DNA of 33,063 nucleotides from QZKY01 sp964488675. Lineage in GTDB: Bacteria > Pseudomonadota > Gammaproteobacteria > Burkholderiales > Burkholderiaceae_D. This document shows, piece by piece, positions 24,769 through 32,211 of this stretch; within the stretch, counting starts at the first letter, position 1, and each line of letters starts with the position of its first letter. The stretch lies in the NCBI GenBank assembly GCA_964488675.1, contig CAZAWA010000015.1, positions 1-33,063 of the forward strand. Direction: 5' to 3'. A model generated the notes under the pieces. That model did not search any database, was not told the origin of the DNA, and worked only from the letters and a program-made list of their open reading frames with translations. Made by a program: the position numbers and the translations under genes.

Positions 24769-25901
24769 GGGCAAGAGGCTCGTCTCATGGCGGATATGGC
24801 CGAGTGCTGGGTAGAATTTCGCGTACGCATGTTGAAAGATCGCTTCGTGGTGATTACCTGAGAGTGGTGTCAAGAAATGATAAATACGATGAGTCCTTTG
24901 ATGGCTATTGCGCTGTGCTATTCGAGGGTGAATCCACAGATATTTTTGATTCGCCATGTGTTCAAAACTATGAAAGTCTTGAGTTTTTGCATAATGACTC
25001 GATTGCATCGGTTGACCTAAAGAACGGATATACACGAGTTCTGTACAGGCCTGATTCTCCCCACAATGCTTTATTCGCTACAGAGCGTTGCAATAGTAAT
25101 TGCCTGATGTGCTCCCAACCCCCACGCGAGGTAGATGATGGTGAGATGGCAGATGAACTCATCCGCCTTATTGACCTCATACCAAACCAGCCTGAACACC
25201 TCGGGATTAGCGGGGGAGAGCCAACCTTGTTAAAGGATGGTTTGCTACGAGTGCTTGGAAGATTGGTTGAAAGATTTCCTGAGACGGCCATCACTATGCT
25301 TTCAAATGGCCGCATGTATTCATATGACGGATATGTAACTAAACTAGCAAAAGTAGGTCATAAAAATTTTCTTACATCCATTCCGCTTTATGCCAGTAAT
25401 GCAGCAACTCATGATTATGTTGTTCAAATTAGAGGAGCCTTCGATCAAACAATCCAAGGCCTATATAACGCGGCTAAGCATGGTCTAGCTGTCGAGCTAC
25501 GAGTTGTATTGCACAAGCAGACGGTTCCCGGCCTATTGGATCTAACGGATTATATTTACAGAAATTTACCTTTCGTAACCAATGTAGCTCTCATGGGAAT
25601 GGAAAACATGGGCTATGTGAAGAAAAACTGGAACCTTTTGTGGGTTGATCCTATTGATTATGCAGACACACTTGAATCGGCAGTTCGACAACTTTACTTT
25701 CGACGAATTAATGTGTGTATTTACAATCTACCGCTGTGTGTTCTTCCTGAATCATTGTGGGCATACGCTAGACAAAGTATTTCTGATTTCAAAAATATCT
25801 ACCTAACTGAATGCAATGCTTGTAGTGTTAAGCAGCATTGCAGTGGACTTTTTCAGTCATCTGAACAACTTCATAGTCGCGGTATTAAGGCAATCATATA
25901 A
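24753..25901 (+). CDS. hxsC: Hxs system radical SAM protein HxsC
   Basis: This second radical SAM protein (382 residues) has C113-x3-C117-x2-C120 (CNSNCLMC), the SAM-binding GISGGEPTLL (GGEP at 154-157), and a C-terminal cysteine group C354, C357, C363 (CNACSVKQHC). It is shorter than HxsB in its C-terminal part. Paired HxsB/HxsC with HxsA and HxsD is the defining set of the Hxs system. The 16-bp overlap with hxsB implies coupled translation and a probable complex. Which enzyme performs which modification is unknown. Confidence 0.9.
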   Translation: MVIKIRARGSSHGGYGRVLGRISRTHVERSLRGDYLRVVSRNDKYDESFDGYCAVLFEGESTDIFDSPCVQNYESLEFLHNDSIASVDLKNGYTRVLYRPDSPHNALFATERCNSNCLMCSQPPREVDDGEMADELIRLIDLIPNQPEHLGISGGEPTLLKDGLLRVLGRLVERFPETAITMLSNGRMYSYDGYVTKLAKVGHKNFLTSIPLYASNAATHDYVVQIRGAFDQTIQGLYNAAKHGLAVELRVVLHKQTVPGLLDLTDYIYRNLPFVTNVALMGMENMGYVKKNWNLLWVDPIDYADTLESAVRQLYFRRINVCIYNLPLCVLPESLWAYARQSISDFKNIYLTECNACSVKQHCSGLFQSSEQLHSRGIKAII

Positions 25902-26053
25902 CCATAACTTCCTGCATCAGATTTCAGGCACCAAGATTACAAAACCAAAAAATGGATGCTTGATGTGCCTAACACTTGTGAGATTCATGAAACCACTCGC
26001 AAGAGGGTTAATCCAGCGGAATATTGAATATTGGCAACTTAATAGGGCACGAT

Positions 26054-26314
26054 ATGAAAAATCTTATTGTGTTGTTAATCACGATGATGTTTACTCTGCC
26101 TGCATTTGCTAGAGGTTACTCTGGCAACCGTAGTGGCAAGGTTGCTACTGGCACTGGCTCAAAACTAAAAAGCACTCAAGTTCGTGGATATGTCACAAAA
26201 CATGGGACATATGTTTCGCCTCATAGGCGTTCTACATCTGACCGCACAACTACTAACAACTGGACTACTAAGGGAAACACGAATCCGTACACAGGTAAGC
26301 GTGGAGTGCACTAG
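26054..26314 (+). CDS. Small secreted protein with GTYV/NPYTG motifs
   Basis: The 86-residue product has a signal peptide (MKNLIVLLITMMFTLPAFA, cleaved before RGY). The mature part contains RGYVTKHGTYVSPHRRS and NNWTTKGNTNPYTGKRG, a pattern I have met in many small exported proteobacterial proteins of unknown function, often near phage or island genes. The ATG at 26054 gives a clean signal peptide and has AGGG before it. It follows hxsC by about 150 bp. That gap holds only a short unsupported frame. A link to Hxs is possible but unproven. Confidence 0.75.
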   Translation: MKNLIVLLITMMFTLPAFARGYSGNRSGKVATGTGSKLKSTQVRGYVTKHGTYVSPHRRSTSDRTTTNNWTTKGNTNPYTGKRGVH

Positions 26315-26428
26315 TAGTAAACAAGATCAATAAGGACGCCCATTAGTTTCGCTATTTTGGTGTTACTAGGTGCGCATAGCTTTAAAGATATTTCTAGGTT
26401 AGTTCATAGATAAATTTTGGGGGTAAAG

Positions 26429-26695
26429 ATGCGACTACTTATAGCGACACTACTTTTAGTTTTCTCAATTCCGGCAGTGGCTTGGGATGGCTATGACCAC
26501 GATAAGGGGGCGCACATAGAAATTGAAAAGGGGAATTTAGTTCGCCCAGGTCAAGATATTGAAATTTATGATTATGACGATGGCAGCTATAAAGATGTAG
26601 AAGTGCAATCGGTACAAAGAAGTGGCTCTACTGTGGAAGTTGAAGTATATGACTACAACAAAGGCGAATACAGAACCCTTGAAATGGATGACTAA
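26429..26695 (+). CDS. Small secreted DUF5334-like protein
   Basis: The 88-residue product has a short signal peptide (MRLLIATLLLVFSIPAVA) followed by WDGYDHDKGAHIEIEKGN and an acidic beta-rich tail with two similar strands (EIYDYDDGSYKDVEV and EVYDYNKGEYRTLEM). This fits a family of small exported proteins of unknown function (DUF5334 as I recall it). GGGGG lies just before the ATG. The upstream in-frame TTG would add four residues and spoil the signal. Confidence 0.75.
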   Translation: MRLLIATLLLVFSIPAVAWDGYDHDKGAHIEIEKGNLVRPGQDIEIYDYDDGSYKDVEVQSVQRSGSTVEVEVYDYNKGEYRTLEMDD

Positions 26696-26715
26696 ACTGG
26701 CAAGGACCGAGTTTC

Positions 26716-26802
26716 CTAGACAGTCGATAGCTCCTTAAAGTACTGCTTTTCGTATGTTATTGGTGACAAACCGCCGTTGGCGCTATGCCTGTACATTCCT
26801 GC
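26716..26802 (-). pseudogene. C-terminal remnant of an IS3-family transposase
   Basis: Read on the minus strand, 26790-26716 encodes HSANGGLSPITYEKQYFKEL followed by STV and a stop, the characteristic C-terminus of IS3-family OrfB (rve) transposases. Only about 25 codons are recognisable; the upstream codons no longer match. The sequence after the stop (TCTAGGAAACTCGGTCCTTG) resembles an IS3-type terminal inverted repeat. It sits between the small secreted gene and umuC. Confidence 0.7.
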
Positions 26803-26832
26803 CCCAGTGAATTTGAATATACTCAGGGCCCC

Positions 26833-28095
26833 TTAATTACAAGTAGCAATCTCATCCCAGTCGGTTGTATAGCCTGGAGACTTTTTCTCCTGGCGCATTG
26901 CCCAGCGCATTCTGGATCCATCCTCAGCCAGCTTGATGGCCCCCTTGCCGAAACGGCCGTTGATCGAATCGATGGTCTCCATCAAATCGGACTGTTCATC
27001 GGGTGACGAAAACAGGTCCGGCTGCTGAATGGCCTGATCTGATATTTCGCTCAGTATCACGCCAGCCTTTTTGTACCGGAACCCGGATTTATAGATCTGC
27101 TTGAGTCCAACCGCTGCCCATTGGCTCAGCAGGGTGGTATTGCAGGTTGGAACGGGCAGTGGCAAGGAAATGGCTGGGCTGTATTGGGGATGATCTTTGC
27201 GGAACCGATCCGTCATGATGAACACCTGCAATATGCCGGCTACTGAATTCTGATGACGCAGCTTCAGAGCGGCGTTGGTAATGAAATGGGAGAGCGCGTC
27301 CTGCAGATCCTCGATTTCAGTCACGGTCTGGCCAAATGAACGGCTGGAAATGATTTGCTTCTTAGGCTGCTCCGTTTCCTGAATGTCGATGCAGGAAACG
27401 CCGCGCAGTTCTGAAATGGTCTTTTCCATCACCACGCCATATCGGGCGCGCATCGATTTGAGGTCCGCTTCTCTGAGCTGCAACACATTCATGACACCGT
27501 CAGCATTGAGCGATGCCGTGAGCTTGCGACCGATTCCCCAGACCTCGTTGATTTCGATACTGCTTAGTACACTTTCCTGCTGGCGGTCGTTGAGTGCGTT
27601 GAAATCAAACACCCCCTTCGATCTCGGATGCTTCTTGGCCACATGGTTGGCAAGCTTCGCCAGCGTCTTGCTGGGTCCGATGCCTATACAGACAGGCAGG
27701 CCGACATACTGTCCGACCGTACGCCGGATGTCATACGCTCTCTCTCGGATGTCATCGAATCCGGTAAGTTCCAGAAAACACTCGTCAATGCTGTACACCT
27801 CCTGGATCGGACTGAAGGTGGACAGGACATTCATCATCCGGTTGCTCATGTCAGCATAGAGCGCATAGTTACTTGAGAGAGCGACGATGCCATGCTGTTT
27901 GGCCAGATGGCGCATCTGAAACCAGGGGGAACCCATTTTTATGCCGAGTGCTTTGACTTCATTCGAGCGTGCGACAGCGCAGCCGTCGTTGTTGGAGAGG
28001 ACGACAACCGGTTTGTTCTCCAGGTCGGGACGAAAAACTCGCTCGCAACTGACATAAAAGTTGTTGCCATCGACCAGCGCAATGCTGCGAACCAT
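26833..28095 (-). CDS. umuC: Error-prone DNA polymerase V catalytic subunit
   Basis: UmuC is a Y-family translesion DNA polymerase that acts with processed UmuD and RecA after DNA damage. The 420-residue product is of full length. It starts MVRSIALVDGNNFYVSCERV with the catalytic aspartate and has the second acidic motif YSIDECFLEL. It also has the thumb/little-finger regions (RSFGQTVTEIEDLQDAL) and a C-terminal tail. It starts 6 bp after the SRAP gene and ends 30 bp from the IS remnant. This segment looks more GC-rich than the Hxs region, suggesting a separate origin. Confidence 0.96.
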   Translation of the reverse strand: MVRSIALVDGNNFYVSCERVFRPDLENKPVVVLSNNDGCAVARSNEVKALGIKMGSPWFQMRHLAKQHGIVALSSNYALYADMSNRMMNVLSTFSPIQEVYSIDECFLELTGFDDIRERAYDIRRTVGQYVGLPVCIGIGPSKTLAKLANHVAKKHPRSKGVFDFNALNDRQQESVLSSIEINEVWGIGRKLTASLNADGVMNVLQLREADLKSMRARYGVVMEKTISELRGVSCIDIQETEQPKKQIISSRSFGQTVTEIEDLQDALSHFITNAALKLRHQNSVAGILQVFIMTDRFRKDHPQYSPAISLPLPVPTCNTTLLSQWAAVGLKQIYKSGFRYKKAGVILSEISDQAIQQPDLFSSPDEQSDLMETIDSINGRFGKGAIKLAEDGSRMRWAMRQEKKSPGYTTDWDEIATCN

Positions 28096-28101
28096 AGGAT
28101 T

Positions 28102-28767
28102 TCAGCTTTGGGGCTTGATGAGTTCGGGTCCCTGATTCCTTACCGAGTTGACCCGTATGTCCACCTTCCATGACTGCATTAGGTCTGCTGGGTAGGGGAG
28201 GGTGAGTTTGGCGAGCAGGTCAGCGGTGTTTCCTTTTGGGTCAAGCCAGTTCGCATAGGAGGCTTCCGGGACAATCGTTGCCATGCGGTCGTGAATCTTG
28301 CCAACCAGGGGGTTGGACTGCCCAACGACGATAGTGCAGGATTGGAGAACCTCCCCGTCAGCGCTCTTCCACTCTTCCCACAGTCCCGCCAGCGCCATTT
28401 CCTCACCATCGGCCATCGAGAAGTAGTAAGGCTGCTTGTGCTTGTTCTCTGTATGCCACTCATAAAATCCCGAGGCCGGTATCAGGCAACGGCGATGGCG
28501 CAAGGCCGATCGGAACATCGGCTTTTCTGCGACGGTTTCGATACGGGCGTTGAATGTGCTGAACGGGGTGGTCGGTGTCTTGGACCAGGATGGCACCAAC
28601 CCCCACTTCATCTCAGACAGGGTATAGCCTTCGTCCGTTTGACGGATGACGGGAATGCGCTCTGAGGGTGCGATGTTGTAACTGGGTTTGACCTCGCCAA
28701 ACGAAGTTTTGAGCACCCGTTCAATGCGGGTGAAGTGGGGCTGGGAGATGGCAAACCGTCCGCACAT
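28102..28767 (-). CDS. SRAP-domain protein (HMCES/YedK family)
   Basis: SRAP proteins bind abasic sites in single-stranded DNA and cross-link to them through the amino-terminal cysteine, shielding the lesion. The 221-residue product begins MCGRFAISQPH with C2 exposed after methionine removal. It has FNARIETVAEKPMFR, LIPASGFYEWH with the catalytic glutamate, and IHDRMATIVP with the active-site histidine. It lies between umuD and umuC on the same strand with gaps of 15 and 6 bp, so it is under the same SOS promoter. Confidence 0.95.
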   Translation of the reverse strand: MCGRFAISQPHFTRIERVLKTSFGEVKPSYNIAPSERIPVIRQTDEGYTLSEMKWGLVPSWSKTPTTPFSTFNARIETVAEKPMFRSALRHRRCLIPASGFYEWHTENKHKQPYYFSMADGEEMALAGLWEEWKSADGEVLQSCTIVVGQSNPLVGKIHDRMATIVPEASYANWLDPKGNTADLLAKLTLPYPADLMQSWKVDIRVNSVRNQGPELIKPQS

Positions 28768-28782
28768 ATTTCGTCCTTCGGC

Positions 28783-29202
28783 TCAAAACAACTTGCGCAG
28801 GTTGAAGGTGACAACGCCCCAGATGCGAAGCTCCTGTCCGTCCTTGAAATCGATTGGGGCATAAGCTTCGTTCTCCGGCATTAACCTGATCACCTTGCCT
28901 CTACGATACAGGCGTTTGATGGTGAACTCATCATCGACTATCGCCAGCACGATCTGATTGTGCTTGGGTTCAATGGAGCGGTCCACAATAATCGTGTCTC
29001 CATCGAAAATGCCCACCCCGACCATCGAGTCTCCCTTGACGCGGAACAGGAATGACGCATCTCGGTGCTGAAGCAGGTGGTCGTTGAGATCAATCTGCTT
29101 TTGCGCGTGGTCCGCTGCCGGCGATGGAAAGCCAGCCGTGATGGGGCTCTCGAATAGCGGCAATGGCAGGTCAACTGAAAGAATGGGGATGGGATGTTGC
29201 AT
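28783..29202 (-). CDS. umuD: UmuD-type S24 autoprotease, polymerase V subunit
   Basis: UmuD is cleaved on the RecA filament to UmuD', the active partner of UmuC. The 139 residues contain a cleavage pair A23-G24 (SPITAGFPSP), the nucleophile S59 in KGDSMVGVGIFDGD, and the general base K96 in EFTIKRLYR, at positions nearly identical to those in E. coli UmuD. No DNA-binding domain is present, which separates it from LexA. It heads the umuD-SRAP-umuC operon behind a LexA box. Confidence 0.95.
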   Translation of the reverse strand: MQHPIPILSVDLPLPLFESPITAGFPSPAADHAQKQIDLNDHLLQHRDASFLFRVKGDSMVGVGIFDGDTIIVDRSIEPKHNQIVLAIVDDEFTIKRLYRRGKVIRLMPENEAYAPIDFKDGQELRIWGVVTFNLRKLF

Positions 29203-29214
29203 GGCGACAATATA

Positions 29215-29230
29215 CTGTATTTACATCCAG
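29215..29230 (-). promoter_or_regulatory. LexA (SOS) box of the umu operon
   Basis: CTGTATTTACATCCAG matches the CTG-N10-CAG LexA consensus and is part of the longer dyad TACTG...CAGTA. It ends 12 bp before the umuD start codon on the minus strand, so LexA bound there should block transcription until DNA damage. Confidence 0.85.
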
Positions 29231-29333
29231 TATATTGGTTTGCGGGAGAAATGCCAAGAGGGGCAATATTTTCCTCATAAATTCTGGCAACAATCGGTCG
29301 ATTGTCAGCGTTTTAACCTAGGGGGAAGCTGCC

Positions 29334-29456
29334 TTGAATTGTTCTAACCTGTTGGGCGATCCTGAGATTAGATATCGGCTAATAGAATTGGCTGAATTCA
29401 TGTTGGCTGATATGAAAACGAAGCCACATGTAGAACCCATTTTGGATGCCTTCTAA
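29334..29456 (+). CDS. Possible 40-residue microprotein
   Basis: A TTG start preceded by GGGGGA at 7-bp spacing opens a 40-codon frame with the helical-looking sequence IRYRLIELAEFMLADMK and ending EPILDAF. It is divergent from umuD, and its upstream region includes the LexA box. I recognise no family, and it may be the tail of a lost gene. The following 29457-29602 stretch holds only a 29-codon frame (29503-29592) with no ribosome-binding site. Confidence 0.3.
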   Translation: MNCSNLLGDPEIRYRLIELAEFMLADMKTKPHVEPILDAF

Positions 29457-29602
29457 AGGGGAAACCTAATAGCAGCCTAGAGATTAACCTTGAGTGTTCA
29501 AAATGAACACCTACCATGAACAGCAAGTCATTGAAGCCTTATCCAGCAAGGGTATCCAGCCGATTGTTGAGCCATATGCGATAAAGAGTTAGCTAGATTC
29601 TG

Positions 29603-29633
29603 GTATCACACCTGTATCACATTGGGTATCACA
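29603..29633 (+). repeat. Three GTATCACA octamers near attR
   Basis: Direct copies begin at 29603, 29614 and 29626, that is 11 and 12 bp apart, one helical turn each. They lie 99-122 bp before the right core. Helical phasing and the recurrence at attL and the internal site suggest binding sites for the integrase amino-terminal domain or an excisionase. Confidence 0.65.
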
Positions 29634-29724
29634 GCAGGTTGTATTCTCAAGTTGACGGATTGAGTTACTTTTCCCTATGATAGGGGCAGGATGAAGATGC
29701 TGTAATTGCTTGGCACGAAAGCCA

Positions 29725-29740
29725 CCTGCAGTCGGCACCA
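29725..29740 (+). repeat. Right attachment core (attR)
   Basis: CCTGCAGTCGGCACCA is an exact copy of the tRNA-Thr 3' end. It is followed after 9 bp by a terminator hairpin that probably served tRNA-Thr before the island was inserted, so it marks the return to the backbone. Confidence 0.9.
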
Positions 29741-29749
29741 AACAAAAAA

Positions 29750-29780
29750 GACTTGCAAGCCGTACGCTGCAAGTCTTTTT
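29750..29780 (+). terminator. Terminator formerly following tRNA-Thr
   Basis: GACTTGCA (29750-29757) pairs with TGCAAGTC (29768-29775), followed by TTTTT and preceded by a run of A, so it can act in both directions. Confidence 0.75.
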
Positions 29781-29818
29781 CAATTGCTCGCGCTACTCAC
29801 AAGGCGGCGCATCTTATA

Positions 29819-30037
29819 TCAGTACCGCCTGCGCTCCCAAGGCCGCGACAGGACGCGAATCGCAATATCCACGCTCACACCCTTGCAGCTGAGGTAGGCG
29901 GCGGCATAATCAGTCCCGATCCTCTCCTGAAACAGGATCGCCTGATTGACTATTTTTGCGGTTTCGAAGTCCTGCCGTCTCGAAAACGGCATTGGTGCGA
30001 CTCGGATGTCGTTGACTTGCTCTTGTTGGACCATCAT
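29819..30037 (-). CDS. Small conserved-looking protein of unknown function
   Basis: From the ATG at 30037, preceded by GGAGGG, this encodes 72 residues. The sequence is ordered and basic, with DFETAKIVNQAILFQERIG and YAAAYLSCKGVSVDIAIRVL ending in RPWERRRY, and lacks a signal or membrane helix. It resembles small hypothetical proteins of betaproteobacteria, but I cannot name a function. It lies on the backbone just outside the island and reads towards the tRNA terminator. The longer frame starting at 30076 is less likely given the ribosome-binding site. Confidence 0.65.
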   Translation of the reverse strand: MMVQQEQVNDIRVAPMPFSRRQDFETAKIVNQAILFQERIGTDYAAAYLSCKGVSVDIAIRVLSRPWERRRY

Positions 30038-30225
30038 TTTGCCCTCCAGTCCTTGTGACGCCACTACTAAAACCAACCCTTGGTGGCAATCCTAGCATAG
30101 ATCGACCGAGATGCTCTCGCTCCTGATTCTATGCGCTTCTGTTGGACAGTGCTGACGACGGGAGGTTCCAGAATCGCTGGATAGTCCAGCCTAATTGAAG
30201 GGGAATTTTGGGGCTTTGATATAAA

Positions 30226-30819
30226 TCAAGCGGAATTGCCGGGTGGGGAGGCGCCCATCCAGGTTGGGGTGAGCTGATCTTGCAATCCGTAAATATCCAG
30301 TACGCGGGCTACCGTCTGGTCAACCATTTCGTCGATGGTTTGCGGACGATGGTAAAAGGCGGGCAGCGGGGGAAATATGATGCCGCCCGCTTCGGTGACG
30401 GTCGCCATGTTGCGCAGATGAATCAGGTTAAGCGGTGTTTCGCGCACCATCAGCACGAGTCGGCGGCGCTCTTTCAGCACGACATCGGCGGCGCGAGTGA
30501 TGAGGTTGTCGGCATAGCCATGCGCGATGGCGGCAAGCGTCTTCATTGAGCACGGCGCGACGATCATGCCTTCGGAGCGAAAGGAGCCGCTGGCGATGGA
30601 GGCACCAACATCACGAATATCGTGGACTACATTCGCGAGTTTCTCGACAGCTGGACGCGACATGCCAAGTTCATGTTGCAGGTTAAGCAAGCCTGCATCG
30701 GACACCAGTAGGTGCGTTTCAATATATTCAAGTGTTTTCAGCGCGTGCAGCAGGCGCACACCGAAAATAGCGCCGGACGCGCCGGTTATGGCAACAATCA
30801 GGCGCCTTGGTTGCGTCAT
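30226..30819 (-). CDS. ubiX: Flavin prenyltransferase
   Basis: UbiX attaches a dimethylallyl group to FMN to make prenylated FMN, the cofactor of the UbiD decarboxylase in ubiquinone synthesis. The 197-residue product has the flavin-binding start LIVAITGASGAIFGVRLL, the catalytic region IVAPCSMKTLAAIAHGYADN and TRAADVVLKERRRLVLMVRETPLN. The C-terminus GGIIFPPLPAFYHRPQTIDE is typical. It follows the small gene at 30827 by 7 bp, indicating an operon. Confidence 0.97.
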   Translation of the reverse strand: MTQPRRLIVAITGASGAIFGVRLLHALKTLEYIETHLLVSDAGLLNLQHELGMSRPAVEKLANVVHDIRDVGASIASGSFRSEGMIVAPCSMKTLAAIAHGYADNLITRAADVVLKERRRLVLMVRETPLNLIHLRNMATVTEAGGIIFPPLPAFYHRPQTIDEMVDQTVARVLDIYGLQDQLTPTWMGASPPGNSA

Positions 30820-30826
30820 GGGAAGC

Positions 30827-31099
30827 TTAGTTGCTCAGCCAGCCGGCAGACATGAGGAAGCCTTGCTCTATCATCGCTGCGAGTTCATCGGAAATGGCCA
30901 GTTTCCCAGACAGGAGCAATTGTGCGGACTCGACGCTTATGTCGATGTCATTTTGTGTCAGGAGTGACGACAGTTGTTGCGCTGACGGGGTGTCGGTCCC
31001 GTCTTGTCCGCAGGGCTCTTCGTCACCCCATTCCAGGCAGTATAGCCATATCAACTTCGCCAGCCGGTGGGATTGCAATTCAGTAAGCTTCGAGGTCAT
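30827..31099 (-). CDS. Hypothetical protein upstream of ubiX
   Basis: The 90-residue product has no recognised domain. The sequence is mostly helical: LTELQSHRLAKLIWLYCLEW, an acidic loop (GDEEPCGQDGTD), then QQLSSLLTQNDIDISVESAQ and a C-terminal EQGFLMSAGWLSN. No signal peptide is present. It shares strand and close spacing with ubiX, so it is probably co-transcribed. Codon use resembles the backbone. Confidence 0.7.
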   Translation of the reverse strand: MTSKLTELQSHRLAKLIWLYCLEWGDEEPCGQDGTDTPSAQQLSSLLTQNDIDISVESAQLLLSGKLAISDELAAMIEQGFLMSAGWLSN

Positions 31100-31195
31100 C
31101 TTTTTATCAAACGGGTTGTGTTGTTGGATCGCTGCGTTGGAGGCGCGCGCTCCAGAAGCGAAGATTGTATCGGCTTAACGCCAAATCCGCAAAGA

Positions 31196-31220
31196 AAAGG
31201 CCTGAAACGGTCAGGCCTTT
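31196..31220. terminator. Hairpin terminator between convergent/tandem small genes
   Basis: AAAGGCCTGA (31197-31206) pairs with TCAGGCCTTT across a short loop. With A and T runs on the two sides, it can work on either strand. It lies downstream of the minus-strand gene at 31254-31487. Confidence 0.75.
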
Positions 31221-31253
31221 GTATTCTGGTGGGCAGAAGGGTGTTCGATGCGG

Positions 31254-31487
31254 CTACCTTCTGGCTGGCGGCGGGCAATTCTTCTTGCAACTGTTATAAC
31301 TGCCCCAGCAAATTCTGTGGCCGTCGGGAGTGATATAGCGATTACCCCTGGCATCGGATTGGGTGTATTGCGCAAAGCACTGTTTTTTGTTTCGTTCACA
31401 GCTTTGCATGCAATTTGAAGGGGCTGCAGTAGCCAAACCGGCGATCAGGGAAGAAGCGAGAATGGCTAATGTCACAAATGGTTTCAT
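31254..31487 (-). CDS. Small cysteine-rich secreted protein
   Basis: From the ATG at 31487, preceded by GGAGG, the product has 77 residues. It has a clear signal peptide (MKPFVTLAILASSLIAGLAT, cleaved near TAA-PSN). The mature part carries five cysteines in SNCMQSCERNKKQCFAQY, RICWGSYNSCKKNC, with the CxxxC spacing often seen in small disulfide- or metal-binding exported proteins, and ends PPPARR. I do not recognise the family. The upstream in-frame start at 31583 would add 32 unrelated residues. Confidence 0.75.
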   Translation of the reverse strand: MKPFVTLAILASSLIAGLATAAPSNCMQSCERNKKQCFAQYTQSDARGNRYITPDGHRICWGSYNSCKKNCPPPARR

Positions 31488-31563
31488 TTTTGCCTCCAGA
31501 AAGGTGGGTGTATGGATAATTTTAATTTCTGGAACCAGGGAAACCTTGCGGCGTATCAATAAA

Positions 31564-31590
31564 AAAAGCTTGCAGCGATGCAAGCTTTTT
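31564..31590 (-). terminator. Terminator after tRNA-Phe
   Basis: AAAAGCTTGCA-GCGA-TGCAAGCTTTT forms an 11-bp stem with flanking A and T runs, 6 bp downstream of the tRNA-Phe CCA on the minus strand. Confidence 0.85.
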
Positions 31591-31596
31591 GTGTTC

Positions 31597-32096
<500 letters not shown>

Positions 32097-32105
32097 AGAG
32101 GTGGG

Positions 32106-32134
32106 ATTATATTCAAATCGGGCGAAATAGGCAA
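32106..32134 (-). promoter_or_regulatory. Probable tRNA-Phe promoter beyond the repeats
   Basis: On the minus strand TTGCCT (32134-32129) and TATAAT (32111-32106) are separated by 17 bp. The -10 lies 10 bp before the first 5'-half copy, as expected for a tRNA promoter, but 433 bp before the intact tRNA-Phe. Confidence 0.65.
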
Positions 32135-32211
32135 GAACTGCGCCTTCCTGTGAATGGACTTGAGCGCCAATAGCCATTAAACTCAGCGGTTTTCCGCAAA
32201 AGCAGTGTCCC

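Larger units (their letters stand above)
15456..29740. mobile_element. tRNA-Thr genomic island, apparently two tandem elements
   Basis: The island lies between the 16-bp direct repeats at 15440 and 29725. Its DNA is visibly AT-richer than the backbone. An internal att-like site at 21812-21827 (14 of 16 core bases) shares a 99-bp arm with the right end, suggesting two elements placed end to end. The left one (15456-21827) carries the integrase, the SIR2 pair, a serine recombinase, a ParB-like protein and a lipoprotein. The right one (21828-29740) carries the Hxs peptide locus and umuD-SRAP-umuC but no integrase. No conjugation or phage structural genes are visible, so transfer would depend on helpers. 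Confidence 0.85.

Noticed and set aside
25956..26027. A 23-codon frame after hxsC, in a stretch open from 25908
   Set aside because: Too short, without a start signal. It may be a gene fragment, but no family is recognisable.
25816..26112. A 98-codon frame overlapping the end of hxsC
   Set aside because: It is out of frame with hxsC and the next secreted gene, both of which are well supported.
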